Of a DNA stretch of 51,430 bases, positions 25,348 through 32,599 are shown in pieces. Source of the stretch: a virus; IMG/VR virus record IMGVR_UViG_3300035670_000299, positions 1 through 51,430 of that record, one strand, 5' to 3'. A program made the position numbers and the translations under genes. The notes beneath the pieces are model-generated. The model saw only the letters and a program-made list of their open reading frames with translations. It made no database searches and was not told where the DNA came from. Within the stretch, counting starts at the first letter, position 1, and every line of letters begins with the position of its first letter.

Positions 25348-25380
25348 GTAGAGATTCATTTATTGCGATAAACAAAAGAA

Positions 25381-25401
25381 GGCCGGAGCTGAGCTCCGAC
25401 C
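25381..25401 (-). terminator. Rho-independent terminator after the major capsid gene
   Basis: In the minus-strand RNA: stem GGUCGGAGC / GCUCCGGCC (9 bp, one G-U pair), 3-nt loop, followed by UUCUUUUGUUU. It sits 28 nt past the capsid stop codon. It should end the head operon after its most abundant product. Confidence 0.85.
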
Positions 25402-25429
25402 TTACTTTCTATCCTAAGGATTAGATAAA

Positions 25430-27091
25430 TTAGAATCCTAATGTTTCTAAACCGTGAACAAACACCTTTCCATAAAACTCTGGACGAACCATTTTCTTAG
25501 CGTAACGAGTCATCAAACCTTTACGTGGAGTAAATGTTTCTGGATCGTAAACTAATGGAGTCATGATTAACGGAATGTATGGAGCGTAAACAGCACCAGT
25601 TTCTAGGAATTGAGATCCTTTATAACCCATCAAGATAGCGTTTTCTGTCATGTATGGGTTTTTGTATACTTTATAGCGAGAGTTCAAAGAACCTACTTTA
25701 GAGATACCGAATCCGAATTCTGATTTTTCACCATCACCGTCAGAAGCAAATCCTGGGATTGATTCTAAAACTGTAGCTACAGCTGGAGAACAAACCATGA
25801 AATTAGCGCCACCACGTAATGTCTTTTGGTGAATTTTGTTAGAAACTTGTTGTAATACAGTTCCGATAGTTTGGAACCACTCACCTTGAGAGTTGTAGTA
25901 TCCTGAGATATTACCTGATTGTGAGTTTGCAGATACAGTTGTAAAACCTGAACCATTCCAGAATGTATTGTTAGCAGCTGACCAGTAACCTGTTGTAGCA
26001 GCGTTTTCAATTAACATACCTAATAATTCTAAGTCAACTTCCATTGCAATGTAGTTAGACAACATTGAAGTTACTTCTGATTCAGCATCTACCGAGTGGT
26101 AAGCGTTCAAATCTTGAGCAAATTCTGGAGTCCATTGTGCTTTCAACTTACGAGTCTTAGCAACGATAGCTTCTGATTTCAATTTGATATCAACTGAAGG
26201 GATAGCAATTTGAGTTGTTGATTCAGAGTTTGGATAACCAGCACCTGAAGCATCTTCGAAATCACCACGAGCAGCTACAGTAGTTGCTTTAGGATAAACG
26301 ATAGTGTAAAGACCTGATTCCTTAACTGTACCAGCACCAGCGATTAAGAATTGTAAATTTCCGCCAGAAACTTGAGTAAATTCTTTTAATACGTTAGCAT
26401 CTGAAACGTTTGAACCAGAAGATAAAGAGATAGTACGAACTGCATCTAAATCTAATGATGGTAAAGATGAAGTAGGAACTAATAATGTACCAACAGTACC
26501 TGCTAATGAAGCAGAAGCAGCAGAGTTGTAATTAAATGCAGCGATACCTGCAGCAGATCCAGTTGTACCAGTAATAGCAGCAGATGCTGTAGTATTGATA
26601 GAGTAACCGAATTTACCAGCACCATATAAACCACCAGCTACGTCTAAGTTCTTAACGTTTGGATGATTTTCAGCTTGGTTACCGTATAAAGAAGCAGTTC
26701 CGAAACCAGCTTTTCCAGATGCACCTACTCCAGTTGAAGAGTATTTGAAATCTAGATAAAATACTAAACCTGAAGGTAAAGACATTGGTTGTACTGAAAC
26801 GAATTCTTTTGCTACGATTTCACCGAAGATACGGCGAACTAAAGGTAAAGCAACACCAGCCCAGTTCTCACCAGCACCACCTGACATAGAAGTAGTTCCA
26901 CCAGTTACGTTTGCTTCTTGAACCAATGCTTTAGCTTGGTTTTCTAAGATAACCGCCATGTTATTGCGATCATAATCATTCTTAAGGTTTTGTAACAAAC
27001 CTGTTTTTTCCCATTTTCCAACTAATTTGCCAGCTTCTGCTTGACGATCTTGGAACGGGTTTGCGCTTTCTAAAAGACTTTGTACGTTCAT
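25430..27091 (-). CDS. major capsid protein (T4 gp23-like)
   Basis: 553 aa. It follows the acidic scaffold gene as in T4. The N-terminal region has LLESANPFQDRQ (6-17), NNMAVILENQAKALVQE (43-59) and then GENWAGVALPLVRRIFGEIV and FVSVQPMSLPSGLVFYLDFK, the gp23-type start of the mature HK97-like fold. By analogy with the E65-A66 cut in T4, cleavage after E59 (VQE before ANVTGG) or after E50 (I-L-E) is likely. Later landmarks are KLKAQWTPEFAQDLNAYHSV, AVATVLESIPGFA and YAPYIPLIMTP. It is separated from the scaffold by 32 nt with no promoter-like motif, and a terminator follows it. The DNA here has fewer synonymous irregularities than the fibres, as in a highly expressed gene (impression only). 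Confidence 0.93.
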   Translation of the reverse strand: MNVQSLLESANPFQDRQAEAGKLVGKWEKTGLLQNLKNDYDRNNMAVILENQAKALVQEANVTGGTTSMSGGAGENWAGVALPLVRRIFGEIVAKEFVSVQPMSLPSGLVFYLDFKYSSTGVGASGKAGFGTASLYGNQAENHPNVKNLDVAGGLYGAGKFGYSINTTASAAITGTTGSAAGIAAFNYNSAASASLAGTVGTLLVPTSSLPSLDLDAVRTISLSSGSNVSDANVLKEFTQVSGGNLQFLIAGAGTVKESGLYTIVYPKATTVAARGDFEDASGAGYPNSESTTQIAIPSVDIKLKSEAIVAKTRKLKAQWTPEFAQDLNAYHSVDAESEVTSMLSNYIAMEVDLELLGMLIENAATTGYWSAANNTFWNGSGFTTVSANSQSGNISGYYNSQGEWFQTIGTVLQQVSNKIHQKTLRGGANFMVCSPAVATVLESIPGFASDGDGEKSEFGFGISKVGSLNSRYKVYKNPYMTENAILMGYKGSQFLETGAVYAPYIPLIMTPLVYDPETFTPRKGLMTRYAKKMVRPEFYGKVFVHGLETLGF

Positions 27092-27123
27092 TTTTGAATT
27101 AATTTAATAAGTTTTTTTTAAAA

Positions 27124-28176
27124 TTATTTACCGAAGGCTAATTTATTCCAACGGTCAAATTGTGCATCAGTTTCGATTACTTTAGCATTACTGTTTCCAG
27201 AAATCATACCTACTGCTTTTGAAGCAAAACCAACTGATTCTTTAATAGCAGATTTTGTTTCAGCTTTCTTAGCAAATGAAGTAATTAATGATTCGTAAAC
27301 CAATTTAGCTTCTTTCGCTGATTCAGCTTTGTCAAAAGTTTTAACTACATCTACTTTTTGTGATTCAGTTAAGTTAGTACCTTTGAATACTTTATTCATG
27401 TAAAGTAATTTTGCATTTAACAAATTCACTTCTTGAATTGATGAACGAAGTTCGTCGATTGTAGCTAAAGCTTGAGCTAATTCTTCTTCCATTTTAGATT
27501 TAGAATCATCTTCGTCTTTGCCATATCCTTCTTCTACTTCTTCTTCTTCTGATAGACCGAATTCAGCTAACAATTCATCGATATTGATATCGTTTTCGTC
27601 GATTTCTTCTTCGTTTACTGTTTCTTCTGTTTCGTCGATCATTTCGTCTAAGTTGATTTCTTCTTCGTCTGCAGCTTCAGCTCCTAATTCAGCATCTAAA
27701 TCGATTTCTTCACCAGCATCGCCAGCAACTTCTTCTCCTTGTTCTGCTTCTAATTTAGCGAATTCTTCAGCAGCAATAGTGCGAATATATTCTTCAACTT
27801 CTTCAGGTGTCATTTCAGTGATATCTTGATCTTCTTCTGTTTCACCTTCTTTTTCTTCACCTGCTTCTTCTTCAGGTGCTTCTTCAGATTTTTCTTCTTC
27901 TGCTTCTTCTCCTTCTTCTTTAGCTTCTTCAACTGAATCTTCAGCCAATAACGCTTCTAAATCTAGAGTTTCTTCCATTTGATCATCTGCTGCTTCAGTA
28001 ACTTCTTCTTTTACTTCGTCTTCCTCTTCCATTTCTTGTAGCTTTGCAGCTAACATAGATTGTAGTTGTGGAGTGAACGCTTCTTCAAGAGCAAGCTTAG
28101 CTTGTGCGAGTGCAGTTTCACGAACAGTTTTAGCATCAACAAGAGCATCTTTCAAGATTTGCTTTGTGTTACTCAT
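27124..28176 (-). CDS. prohead scaffold/core protein (T4 gp22-like)
   Basis: 350 aa. It begins MSNTKQILKDALVDAKTVRE, then a helical region to residue ~50. A very acidic centre follows (about residues 50-210, dominated by Glu with almost no hydrophobic core, for example EEAEEEKSEEAPEEEAGEEK), then a helical C-terminal part (AQALATIDELRSSIQEVNLL to KLVYESLITSF). It ends ETDAQFDRWNKLAFGK. Position directly before the capsid gene and after the protease, length, acidity and helical content fit the gp22 core scaffold, which gp21 digests during maturation. The 102-nt leader has two hairpins and a promoter-like motif, and a terminator lies before it, so scaffold plus capsid form their own transcript. 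Confidence 0.85.
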   Translation of the reverse strand: MSNTKQILKDALVDAKTVRETALAQAKLALEEAFTPQLQSMLAAKLQEMEEEDEVKEEVTEAADDQMEETLDLEALLAEDSVEEAKEEGEEAEEEKSEEAPEEEAGEEKEGETEEDQDITEMTPEEVEEYIRTIAAEEFAKLEAEQGEEVAGDAGEEIDLDAELGAEAADEEEINLDEMIDETEETVNEEEIDENDINIDELLAEFGLSEEEEVEEGYGKDEDDSKSKMEEELAQALATIDELRSSIQEVNLLNAKLLYMNKVFKGTNLTESQKVDVVKTFDKAESAKEAKLVYESLITSFAKKAETKSAIKESVGFASKAVGMISGNSNAKVIETDAQFDRWNKLAFGK

Positions 28177-28204
28177 TTTGTCCTTAATTTTTGTTTTTGG
28201 AAAT

Positions 28205-28223
28205 AAGATTATTAATGAATCTT
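28205..28223 (-). promoter_or_regulatory. leader hairpin 2 of the scaffold gene
   Basis: Stem AAGATT/AATCTT (6 bp) with a 7-nt loop in the 5' leader, 28 nt before the ATG at 28176. Together with 28247-28266 it makes this the most structured leader of the head genes. Confidence 0.35.
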
Positions 28224-28246
28224 AATAGGGGTTTATACTTAATCGA

Positions 28247-28266
28247 ATACCATATAGACATGGTAT
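28247..28266 (-). promoter_or_regulatory. leader hairpin 1 of the scaffold gene
   Basis: Perfect 7-bp stem ATACCAT/ATGGTAT with a 6-nt loop, 12 nt after the promoter-like motif. It is not followed by a U-run, so it is not a terminator. It could stabilise the scaffold-capsid mRNA 5' end. Confidence 0.4.
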
Positions 28267-28278
28267 ATTTGAGTCTGC

Positions 28279-28287
28279 CATAAATAT
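28279..28287 (-). promoter_or_regulatory. variant promoter-like motif for the scaffold-capsid unit
   Basis: CATAAATAT on the plus strand (one mismatch), 102 nt before the scaffold ATG and 27 nt after the terminator at 28315-28340. Confidence 0.55.
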
Positions 28288-28314
28288 ATGCAGATATATT
28301 CAAAACGAAAAGAA

Positions 28315-28340
28315 ATGCCCCTTCTTTGCAGAAGAGGCAT
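28315..28340 (-). terminator. Rho-independent terminator before the scaffold gene
   Basis: 11-bp stem AUGCCUCUUCU / AGAAGGGGCAU (one G-U) with a GCAA tetraloop on the minus strand, followed by UUCUUUUCG. It comes 35 nt after the stop of the 274-aa gene and separates it from the scaffold-capsid unit. Confidence 0.85.
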
Positions 28341-28375
28341 CAGTCTATCAGTACTACTAATAGAGGGGTACAATA

Positions 28376-29200
28376 TTATTTAATTCCAGCGTAATGTTGC
28401 CATCTGCGAACTATCCATTCGTCTAATTCTTGTTGTTCTTTTTTAGCACGTGATGCATATATCTTATTTCTAGCAGCATCTCTTTCAGCTGGCATTTTAG
28501 AAGTATCATCTGCTGTTGCTTGTAATTGAGCTAATTCATCAGAAGTTATTTCTTGTGCTTCATGCATATCATCATCAGCTGAATGGTTTTGTCCATCACC
28601 ATAATGTTTTAAATCACCAATTGGATAGCGTTCACCTGTTTCTCCATTATATAAATAAATTTTACCTTCAAATTCACCACCCATTCCTACAAAGTAATTT
28701 ACATTGGGATTTTTTGTACTCCAGTAAATAGTACGACCGTAATCATCTTCTTCAGTATAGCTAATTTTATCACCAGATGCTGATTCAATAGCTGATCTTA
28801 CAAAATCGTATTCTTCATTCATTTCTTCATGTTCACCACCATTATGGTATTCGTGATATCCTTGAGATGCTTGGTCAATAAAATTTTCTGAATTGGTAAT
28901 GTGGTCTTGTATCCAAGCTGGAATATCGATTTCTTGATCACCGATTTTAGCTTTTAGTTCCATTGCTGAACGGATAATTGATTCTAATGAACGTTGTGCC
29001 ATTGATACTTCGTGATCGTCTTCTTCAGCTAATTTTTTAGCTTTATCAGTAGCAATTGCATACATAGCGGGAGCAGGACCTTTAAAATCCTTCTTCATTG
29101 CTTTAACAATCTCTTCACGTTTTTTCTCTTCAGCTGCCGTTAATTCTTTTTCAGCAACGATTTTAGCTACGGTTTCTTTTACTATTTGTTCTAAGTTCAT
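28376..29200 (-). CDS. conserved virion-type hypothetical protein, 274 aa
   Basis: It starts MNLEQIVKETVAKIVAEKEL. A helical segment with KDFKGPAPAMYAIATDKAKKL (~35-55) and a second motif IPAWIQDHITNSENFIDQAS are both patterns I recall in many uncultured phage proteins near capsid genes, of unknown role. The middle is acidic (EHEEMNEEYDF) and a small beta domain follows (TIYWSTKNPNVNYFVGMGGE). The C-terminus is helical (LQATADDTSKMPAERDAARN, then VRRWQHYAGIK). It is coupled to the prohead protease by TAATG overlap at 29200. It is probably an internal head protein or protease substrate; no enzyme motif is evident. Confidence 0.6.
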   Translation of the reverse strand: MNLEQIVKETVAKIVAEKELTAAEEKKREEIVKAMKKDFKGPAPAMYAIATDKAKKLAEEDDHEVSMAQRSLESIIRSAMELKAKIGDQEIDIPAWIQDHITNSENFIDQASQGYHEYHNGGEHEEMNEEYDFVRSAIESASGDKISYTEEDDYGRTIYWSTKNPNVNYFVGMGGEFEGKIYLYNGETGERYPIGDLKHYGDGQNHSADDDMHEAQEITSDELAQLQATADDTSKMPAERDAARNKIYASRAKKEQQELDEWIVRRWQHYAGIK

Positions 29201-29829
29201 TATATATTATCAAAATCACAGGTACAGAATCCTGTGCGGTTACAAATAATTTCAGTAATTAAGCTATCTATTTTAGAATAGTCTTTTTTAAATTTCCATG
29301 GATCAACAGATTCATTTACTACTTCCATATACGCACCTGGTGTGGATGGAGTTGAAACGAAATCCCAACACATTAATTCAAAATCGTCTTGCACCTCAAT
29401 TGTTTCACCAATTTGACGTACAGAACCCATACCACGAGACGAGATACCTACGGTGATATTGTTATTGAATAATTCTTTCAATATATTCCCCGATGGTGTA
29501 GGAAGTATCTCAATCTTACCGTGAAGCTCGCGCCCCTTCCAATATAAACTTACAATGTTATGAGACACATTCTTTAAGTTAATAACTGGAGAATCTGGAT
29601 GGTCTAATTCACCTAATGCACGACGTTCTTTAACTGGTCCTTGTAAGTATTTATCTGCTTCTCGCTTCAATACTTCAAACGGATAGACACGTCCATTACC
29701 GTTTTTTGTTTCAGCCATTTGTATCAATCCTTCCACAAACATTTTACCGTTTGGATTCATCATCGACTCCTTCAATGATTGAGGAGTAGCGGTAAATAAG
29801 GCTGTTTCTATTAATAATTGTTTTTCCAT
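29200..29829 (-). CDS. prohead maturation protease (T4 gp21-like)
   Basis: 209 aa, matching T4 gp21 in size. The U9/S78-type serine protease core is visible: GELDHPDSPVINL with the catalytic His (H77) and GISSRGMGS with the nucleophile Ser (S130 or S131), plus GRVYPFEVLKREADKYL upstream. The N-terminus MEKQLLIETALF has L-I-E at 6-8, a possible self-cleavage site. The C-terminal tail has three Cys (CNRTGFCTC), unusual in this otherwise Cys-poor cluster. By family knowledge it cuts scaffold, capsid protein and internal proteins after [LI]-x-E. It overlaps both flanking genes by one base (TAATG). Confidence 0.9.
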   Translation of the reverse strand: MEKQLLIETALFTATPQSLKESMMNPNGKMFVEGLIQMAETKNGNGRVYPFEVLKREADKYLQGPVKERRALGELDHPDSPVINLKNVSHNIVSLYWKGRELHGKIEILPTPSGNILKELFNNNITVGISSRGMGSVRQIGETIEVQDDFELMCWDFVSTPSTPGAYMEVVNESVDPWKFKKDYSKIDSLITEIICNRTGFCTCDFDNI

Positions 29830-30635
29830 TAGTCTCCTGTATAATTTCCTTTTTGACCAAGTCTGTACATTTCTGGTGATCCTGGTTGGTTTAATTGGAA
29901 TGGTTTATCTTTTAATTTTTCAAACTCGGCTTCCAAATATGATTTATCGTCATCAGATAAATTTGGATTAGATAATAAATCTTTTATAGATGTAATTCTA
30001 TATAATTTTTTTTCTGAATCTGATACTTCACCGTAATTTGCTTGACGATAATCAATTCGTTTTTGGGTTGCTTGTTGAATTTGATCTTCGATCGATTCCT
30101 TTAAACTAGTTTTTTTTTGATCAGCTACTTCAGCTAATATATTACCTACTAAAACGATCATCTCGTCTTCGGTTAGTTTATCTAGTTTAACTTTTTTAAC
30201 ACCGTTTGCAGTGTCTACAAAATTATCACCTTTAACTTCAGTAGGTAAATCAGTACGTTTTTTACGATCTACTTTCATTGCTGATTCATCGTATCCAGCT
30301 AAATGAAGTTGAGAATAATATGATACGTTATCTTTTAAGTTTTTCTTAACGATTTTATCCGCTTTTTCTTCGTCAGTACCTTTATCTAATTCATAGCGCA
30401 TTCCTAAATCATATTCTTGAGGATTAAGCCACTCATTCGGCATACCATATTCCATTGGAGATGGTTTAGCTTCAGTAATAATACCTTTATTTTTTAAGAT
30501 TTTAACAGCATCACCAAATGATGTTGTATTAGAAATAAATTTAGGCATCGCCATTTTTACATTACGTAAAAACTGAGATTGACCTAATTTACCTTCATTT
30601 ACTGCTTTATACTGATCGAATATACTTTTGTTCAT
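29829..30635 (-). CDS. hypothetical head-operon protein, 268 aa
   Basis: It starts MNKSIFDQYKAVNEGKLGQS. Highly charged, Lys/Asp/Glu-rich and predicted mostly helical, with DDKSYLEAEFEKLKDKPF near the C-terminus, ending MYRLGQKGNYTGD. The DEMIVLVGNILAEVADQKKT segment contains L-A-E, a possible protease site. It is encoded between a GIY-YIG gene and the protease and overlaps the protease start by one base. The position suggests a head core or internal protein. No recognisable domain. The likely upstream neighbour before insertion of the GIY-YIG gene is the 158-aa gene. Confidence 0.55.
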   Translation of the reverse strand: MNKSIFDQYKAVNEGKLGQSQFLRNVKMAMPKFISNTTSFGDAVKILKNKGIITEAKPSPMEYGMPNEWLNPQEYDLGMRYELDKGTDEEKADKIVKKNLKDNVSYYSQLHLAGYDESAMKVDRKKRTDLPTEVKGDNFVDTANGVKKVKLDKLTEDEMIVLVGNILAEVADQKKTSLKESIEDQIQQATQKRIDYRQANYGEVSDSEKKLYRITSIKDLLSNPNLSDDDKSYLEAEFEKLKDKPFQLNQPGSPEMYRLGQKGNYTGD

Positions 30636-30640
30636 TTTAT

Positions 30641-31234
30641 TTAATTTTTATATTTCCAAATAAATCCACCAGCTGATTTAGTTCTGTGGGTTAATACATT
30701 AGCAATGCCTTTTATTTTAGTTATATCTCGTGCTGATGTGTATGAATCAAATTCTTGTACTAATTCCCCATCATTATTAAATTGAAGGATTGATTTTCTA
30801 AGTTTCTGTTTATGTTCTTCTGTTTTTGGTTTTCTATTACCTTTTTTAGGATTAGGACCAAAATGATATTTTGCAGCAAATCCTTCAGGTTTTGGTTTGC
30901 GATTTGCATTTCCTATTTTTTGTTTATGATCTTCAGATATTATAAATCCTAAAAAACCATCTCCACCATCCGTTAAATTGGTTAGTGTACCTAATCCTTT
31001 ATCACGTCTACCATATAAATGAATAAAAAATTGTTCCATTTTACAAGCAGTGGTCCAATCAATATCATCTAGTAATATATCTACTTTATATGTTGTTTTT
31101 TGGACTATATTATTCCAGTATTTATTTCTATCATTAGAATAAGCACGAGTATATTTACCTTTATCATCTGATCCTATTCCAATATAGAATGGTTCATTTT
31201 TATCTAATCTGATATGACGATAAATATAGGCCAT
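30641..31234 (-). CDS. GIY-YIG homing endonuclease with NUMOD motifs
   Basis: 197 aa. The N-terminal GIY-YIG domain reads AYIYRHIRLD ... PFYIGIGSD (2-22), with Arg in RAYSNDRNKYW and Glu in CKMEQFFIHLYGR as expected catalytic parts. A NUMOD3-type DNA-binding motif follows (SEDHKQKIGNANRKP, and a second TEEHKQKLRKS), then a C-terminal NUMOD1-like helix-turn-helix region (ILQFNNDGELVQEFDSYTSA ... GGFIWKYK). Such free-standing enzymes move themselves by cutting genomes lacking them. It splits the head operon between unknown genes, starts with a one-base overlap (TAATG) and has no intron signs around it. It is a mobile gene rather than a morphogenesis factor. Confidence 0.9.
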   Translation of the reverse strand: MAYIYRHIRLDKNEPFYIGIGSDDKGKYTRAYSNDRNKYWNNIVQKTTYKVDILLDDIDWTTACKMEQFFIHLYGRRDKGLGTLTNLTDGGDGFLGFIISEDHKQKIGNANRKPKPEGFAAKYHFGPNPKKGNRKPKTEEHKQKLRKSILQFNNDGELVQEFDSYTSARDITKIKGIANVLTHRTKSAGGFIWKYKN

Positions 31235-31710
31235 TATTCTTTTAAATTTTTAATTTTCTTATCTAATTCTTTTAATCGTTCTGATATTTCTTCTAATCCA
31301 CGAACTGAATTAGTAAGGTAGTTTTCAGTTGTTAGGCTATTTTCGTTACGTAAGCGAATGCTATAATCAACGATTTGGTTTACTTCACGTAAACGTTTTT
31401 TAATACCTAATATTGCTTTTGATATTTTACGTTCTGGGGATACTTCAGATACGGTTTTAGTAAATGAACGATAAGATACCTCATTTATTGGATCTTGTCC
31501 TTCGTATTTAACGAATTCGAATGTTTTACCTGATTTAGGTACTTTACCTACTACTTTATATCCTAATTTTTCAGCATATTTAGTAGCTTTGTTTTTACCG
31601 CCTTTAGAGAATGCAAATTTAGTCATGTATGCTTCGCCTCCGGATGTAGCATTTTCTTCATCTAAAACTTTAGCAATTGCTTGACGTATTAATTCACGTA
31701 ATTTTTCCAT
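31234..31710 (-). CDS. hypothetical head-operon protein with coiled coil, 158 aa
   Basis: It starts MEKLRELIRQAIAKVLDEEN, an amphipathic helix with L-D-E at 16-18. A basic middle follows (FSKGGKNKATKYAEKLGYKV), then SPERKISKAILGIKKRLREV and a C-terminal coiled coil GLEEISERLKELDKKIKNLK. No family recognised. It overlaps the upstream 284-aa gene by TAATG and is probably an internal or core protein, being between portal and protease as are the small core genes (gp67/gp68) in T4. That parallel is positional only. Confidence 0.55.
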   Translation of the reverse strand: MEKLRELIRQAIAKVLDEENATSGGEAYMTKFAFSKGGKNKATKYAEKLGYKVVGKVPKSGKTFEFVKYEGQDPINEVSYRSFTKTVSEVSPERKISKAILGIKKRLREVNQIVDYSIRLRNENSLTTENYLTNSVRGLEEISERLKELDKKIKNLKE

Positions 31711-32564
31711 TATGCAGCTCTTAATTCGTGTAATAATTCGTAGTAATTCATTAAATTCAAAATATCATCATCAGATACAGCTTCCGATTTAGGAATCATG
31801 TTTAGTATATTATTTACTTCTGATAATTTGATTTGGATTTTTTTATCTGTAATTTTTTCAGTTAATATGTCTAATTCTAACTTAACGTTTTGAATCTGAT
31901 TATTAACGTATTCTTTTAATGATACAGTATTTGAAATATTATTGATGAATTCTTTCAATAATGTCTTTTGTTCTGGTAGTAGATCAGTATATTTGGTATT
32001 GAAGTTTTCAACTACCATTTTATAGATCATCATACGAGTGCTTTTATCTTGCTTAGCGTATTCTTCCATTACTTGATCCTTTACTACTGCTTTATCTACT
32101 GCTTTTTTAGTTAGAAACTCAAGTAAAGTTACTCGGTTATCAATAACGATTTTAGGATCAGTAAATTCAGCTGAAGTATGTGCTTCCATTAAATTAAAAA
32201 TGGCAGCATTGATCTTATAGTTTTGGATTTTTGCTTTAAAGAAGTCTTCTAGGTTGTAATGTTCCTTGATGTCTTTAATCAAGTTATATTTTTCCTTACG
32301 TAAAGCAGTCTTATTTAATTTTTCAGATAATTTTAAAATAGTTTCAACTAAGCTATCTGCTTTAGACTCAGCCAATGACTGAACATTGATTAATGATTGA
32401 TATAATTTATGTTCTTTGGCTATTTCAGTATTTGAAAAGTATTTCTTAACTAAAGTAGCGGCATGAGGCTCTTTATTGGACAAGATATCACTAGCAATTT
32501 GGCGCACTAATAGCTCAAATAATATGCCAGTGTTCTTATATTTTGAATTTTTCAATTTAGACAT
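31710..32564 (-). CDS. conserved helical protein next to portal, 284 aa
   Basis: It starts MSKLKNSKYKNTGILFELLV. All-helical in appearance, with ETILKLSEKLNKTALRKEKY, SAEFTDPKIVIDNRVTLLEF, STRMMIYKMVVENFNTKYTD and LLEFLTKKA-type stretches; Lys-rich. I recall similar proteins beside the portal gene in T4-like environmental phages, without assigned function. It starts 18 nt after a promoter-like motif, is separated from the portal by 35 nt and is coupled to the 158-aa gene by TAATG. It could be a head-vertex or core protein. Confidence 0.6.
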   Translation of the reverse strand: MSKLKNSKYKNTGILFELLVRQIASDILSNKEPHAATLVKKYFSNTEIAKEHKLYQSLINVQSLAESKADSLVETILKLSEKLNKTALRKEKYNLIKDIKEHYNLEDFFKAKIQNYKINAAIFNLMEAHTSAEFTDPKIVIDNRVTLLEFLTKKAVDKAVVKDQVMEEYAKQDKSTRMMIYKMVVENFNTKYTDLLPEQKTLLKEFINNISNTVSLKEYVNNQIQNVKLELDILTEKITDKKIQIKLSEVNNILNMIPKSEAVSDDDILNLMNYYELLHELRAA

Positions 32565-32582
32565 GTCTTAGTATTACTCTGT

Positions 32583-32591
32583 TATAAATAT
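32583..32591 (-). promoter_or_regulatory. ATATTTATA promoter-like motif for the 284-aa gene
   Basis: Exact copy, 18 nt before the ATG at 32564, in the 35-nt gap after the portal stop codon. Confidence 0.6.
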
Positions 32592-32599
32592 CGATTTGT

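Noticed and set aside
28376-31710. Counting the helical starts of other head genes (MNLEQIVKETVAKIV, MEDKLKEIIDKIV, MNKSIFDQYKAV) as the same targeting peptide
   Set aside because: They lack the KL-x-[DN]-IL-x-E pattern and some have no [LI]-x-E. They are amphipathic helices of a more general kind and are kept apart from the five strict cases.
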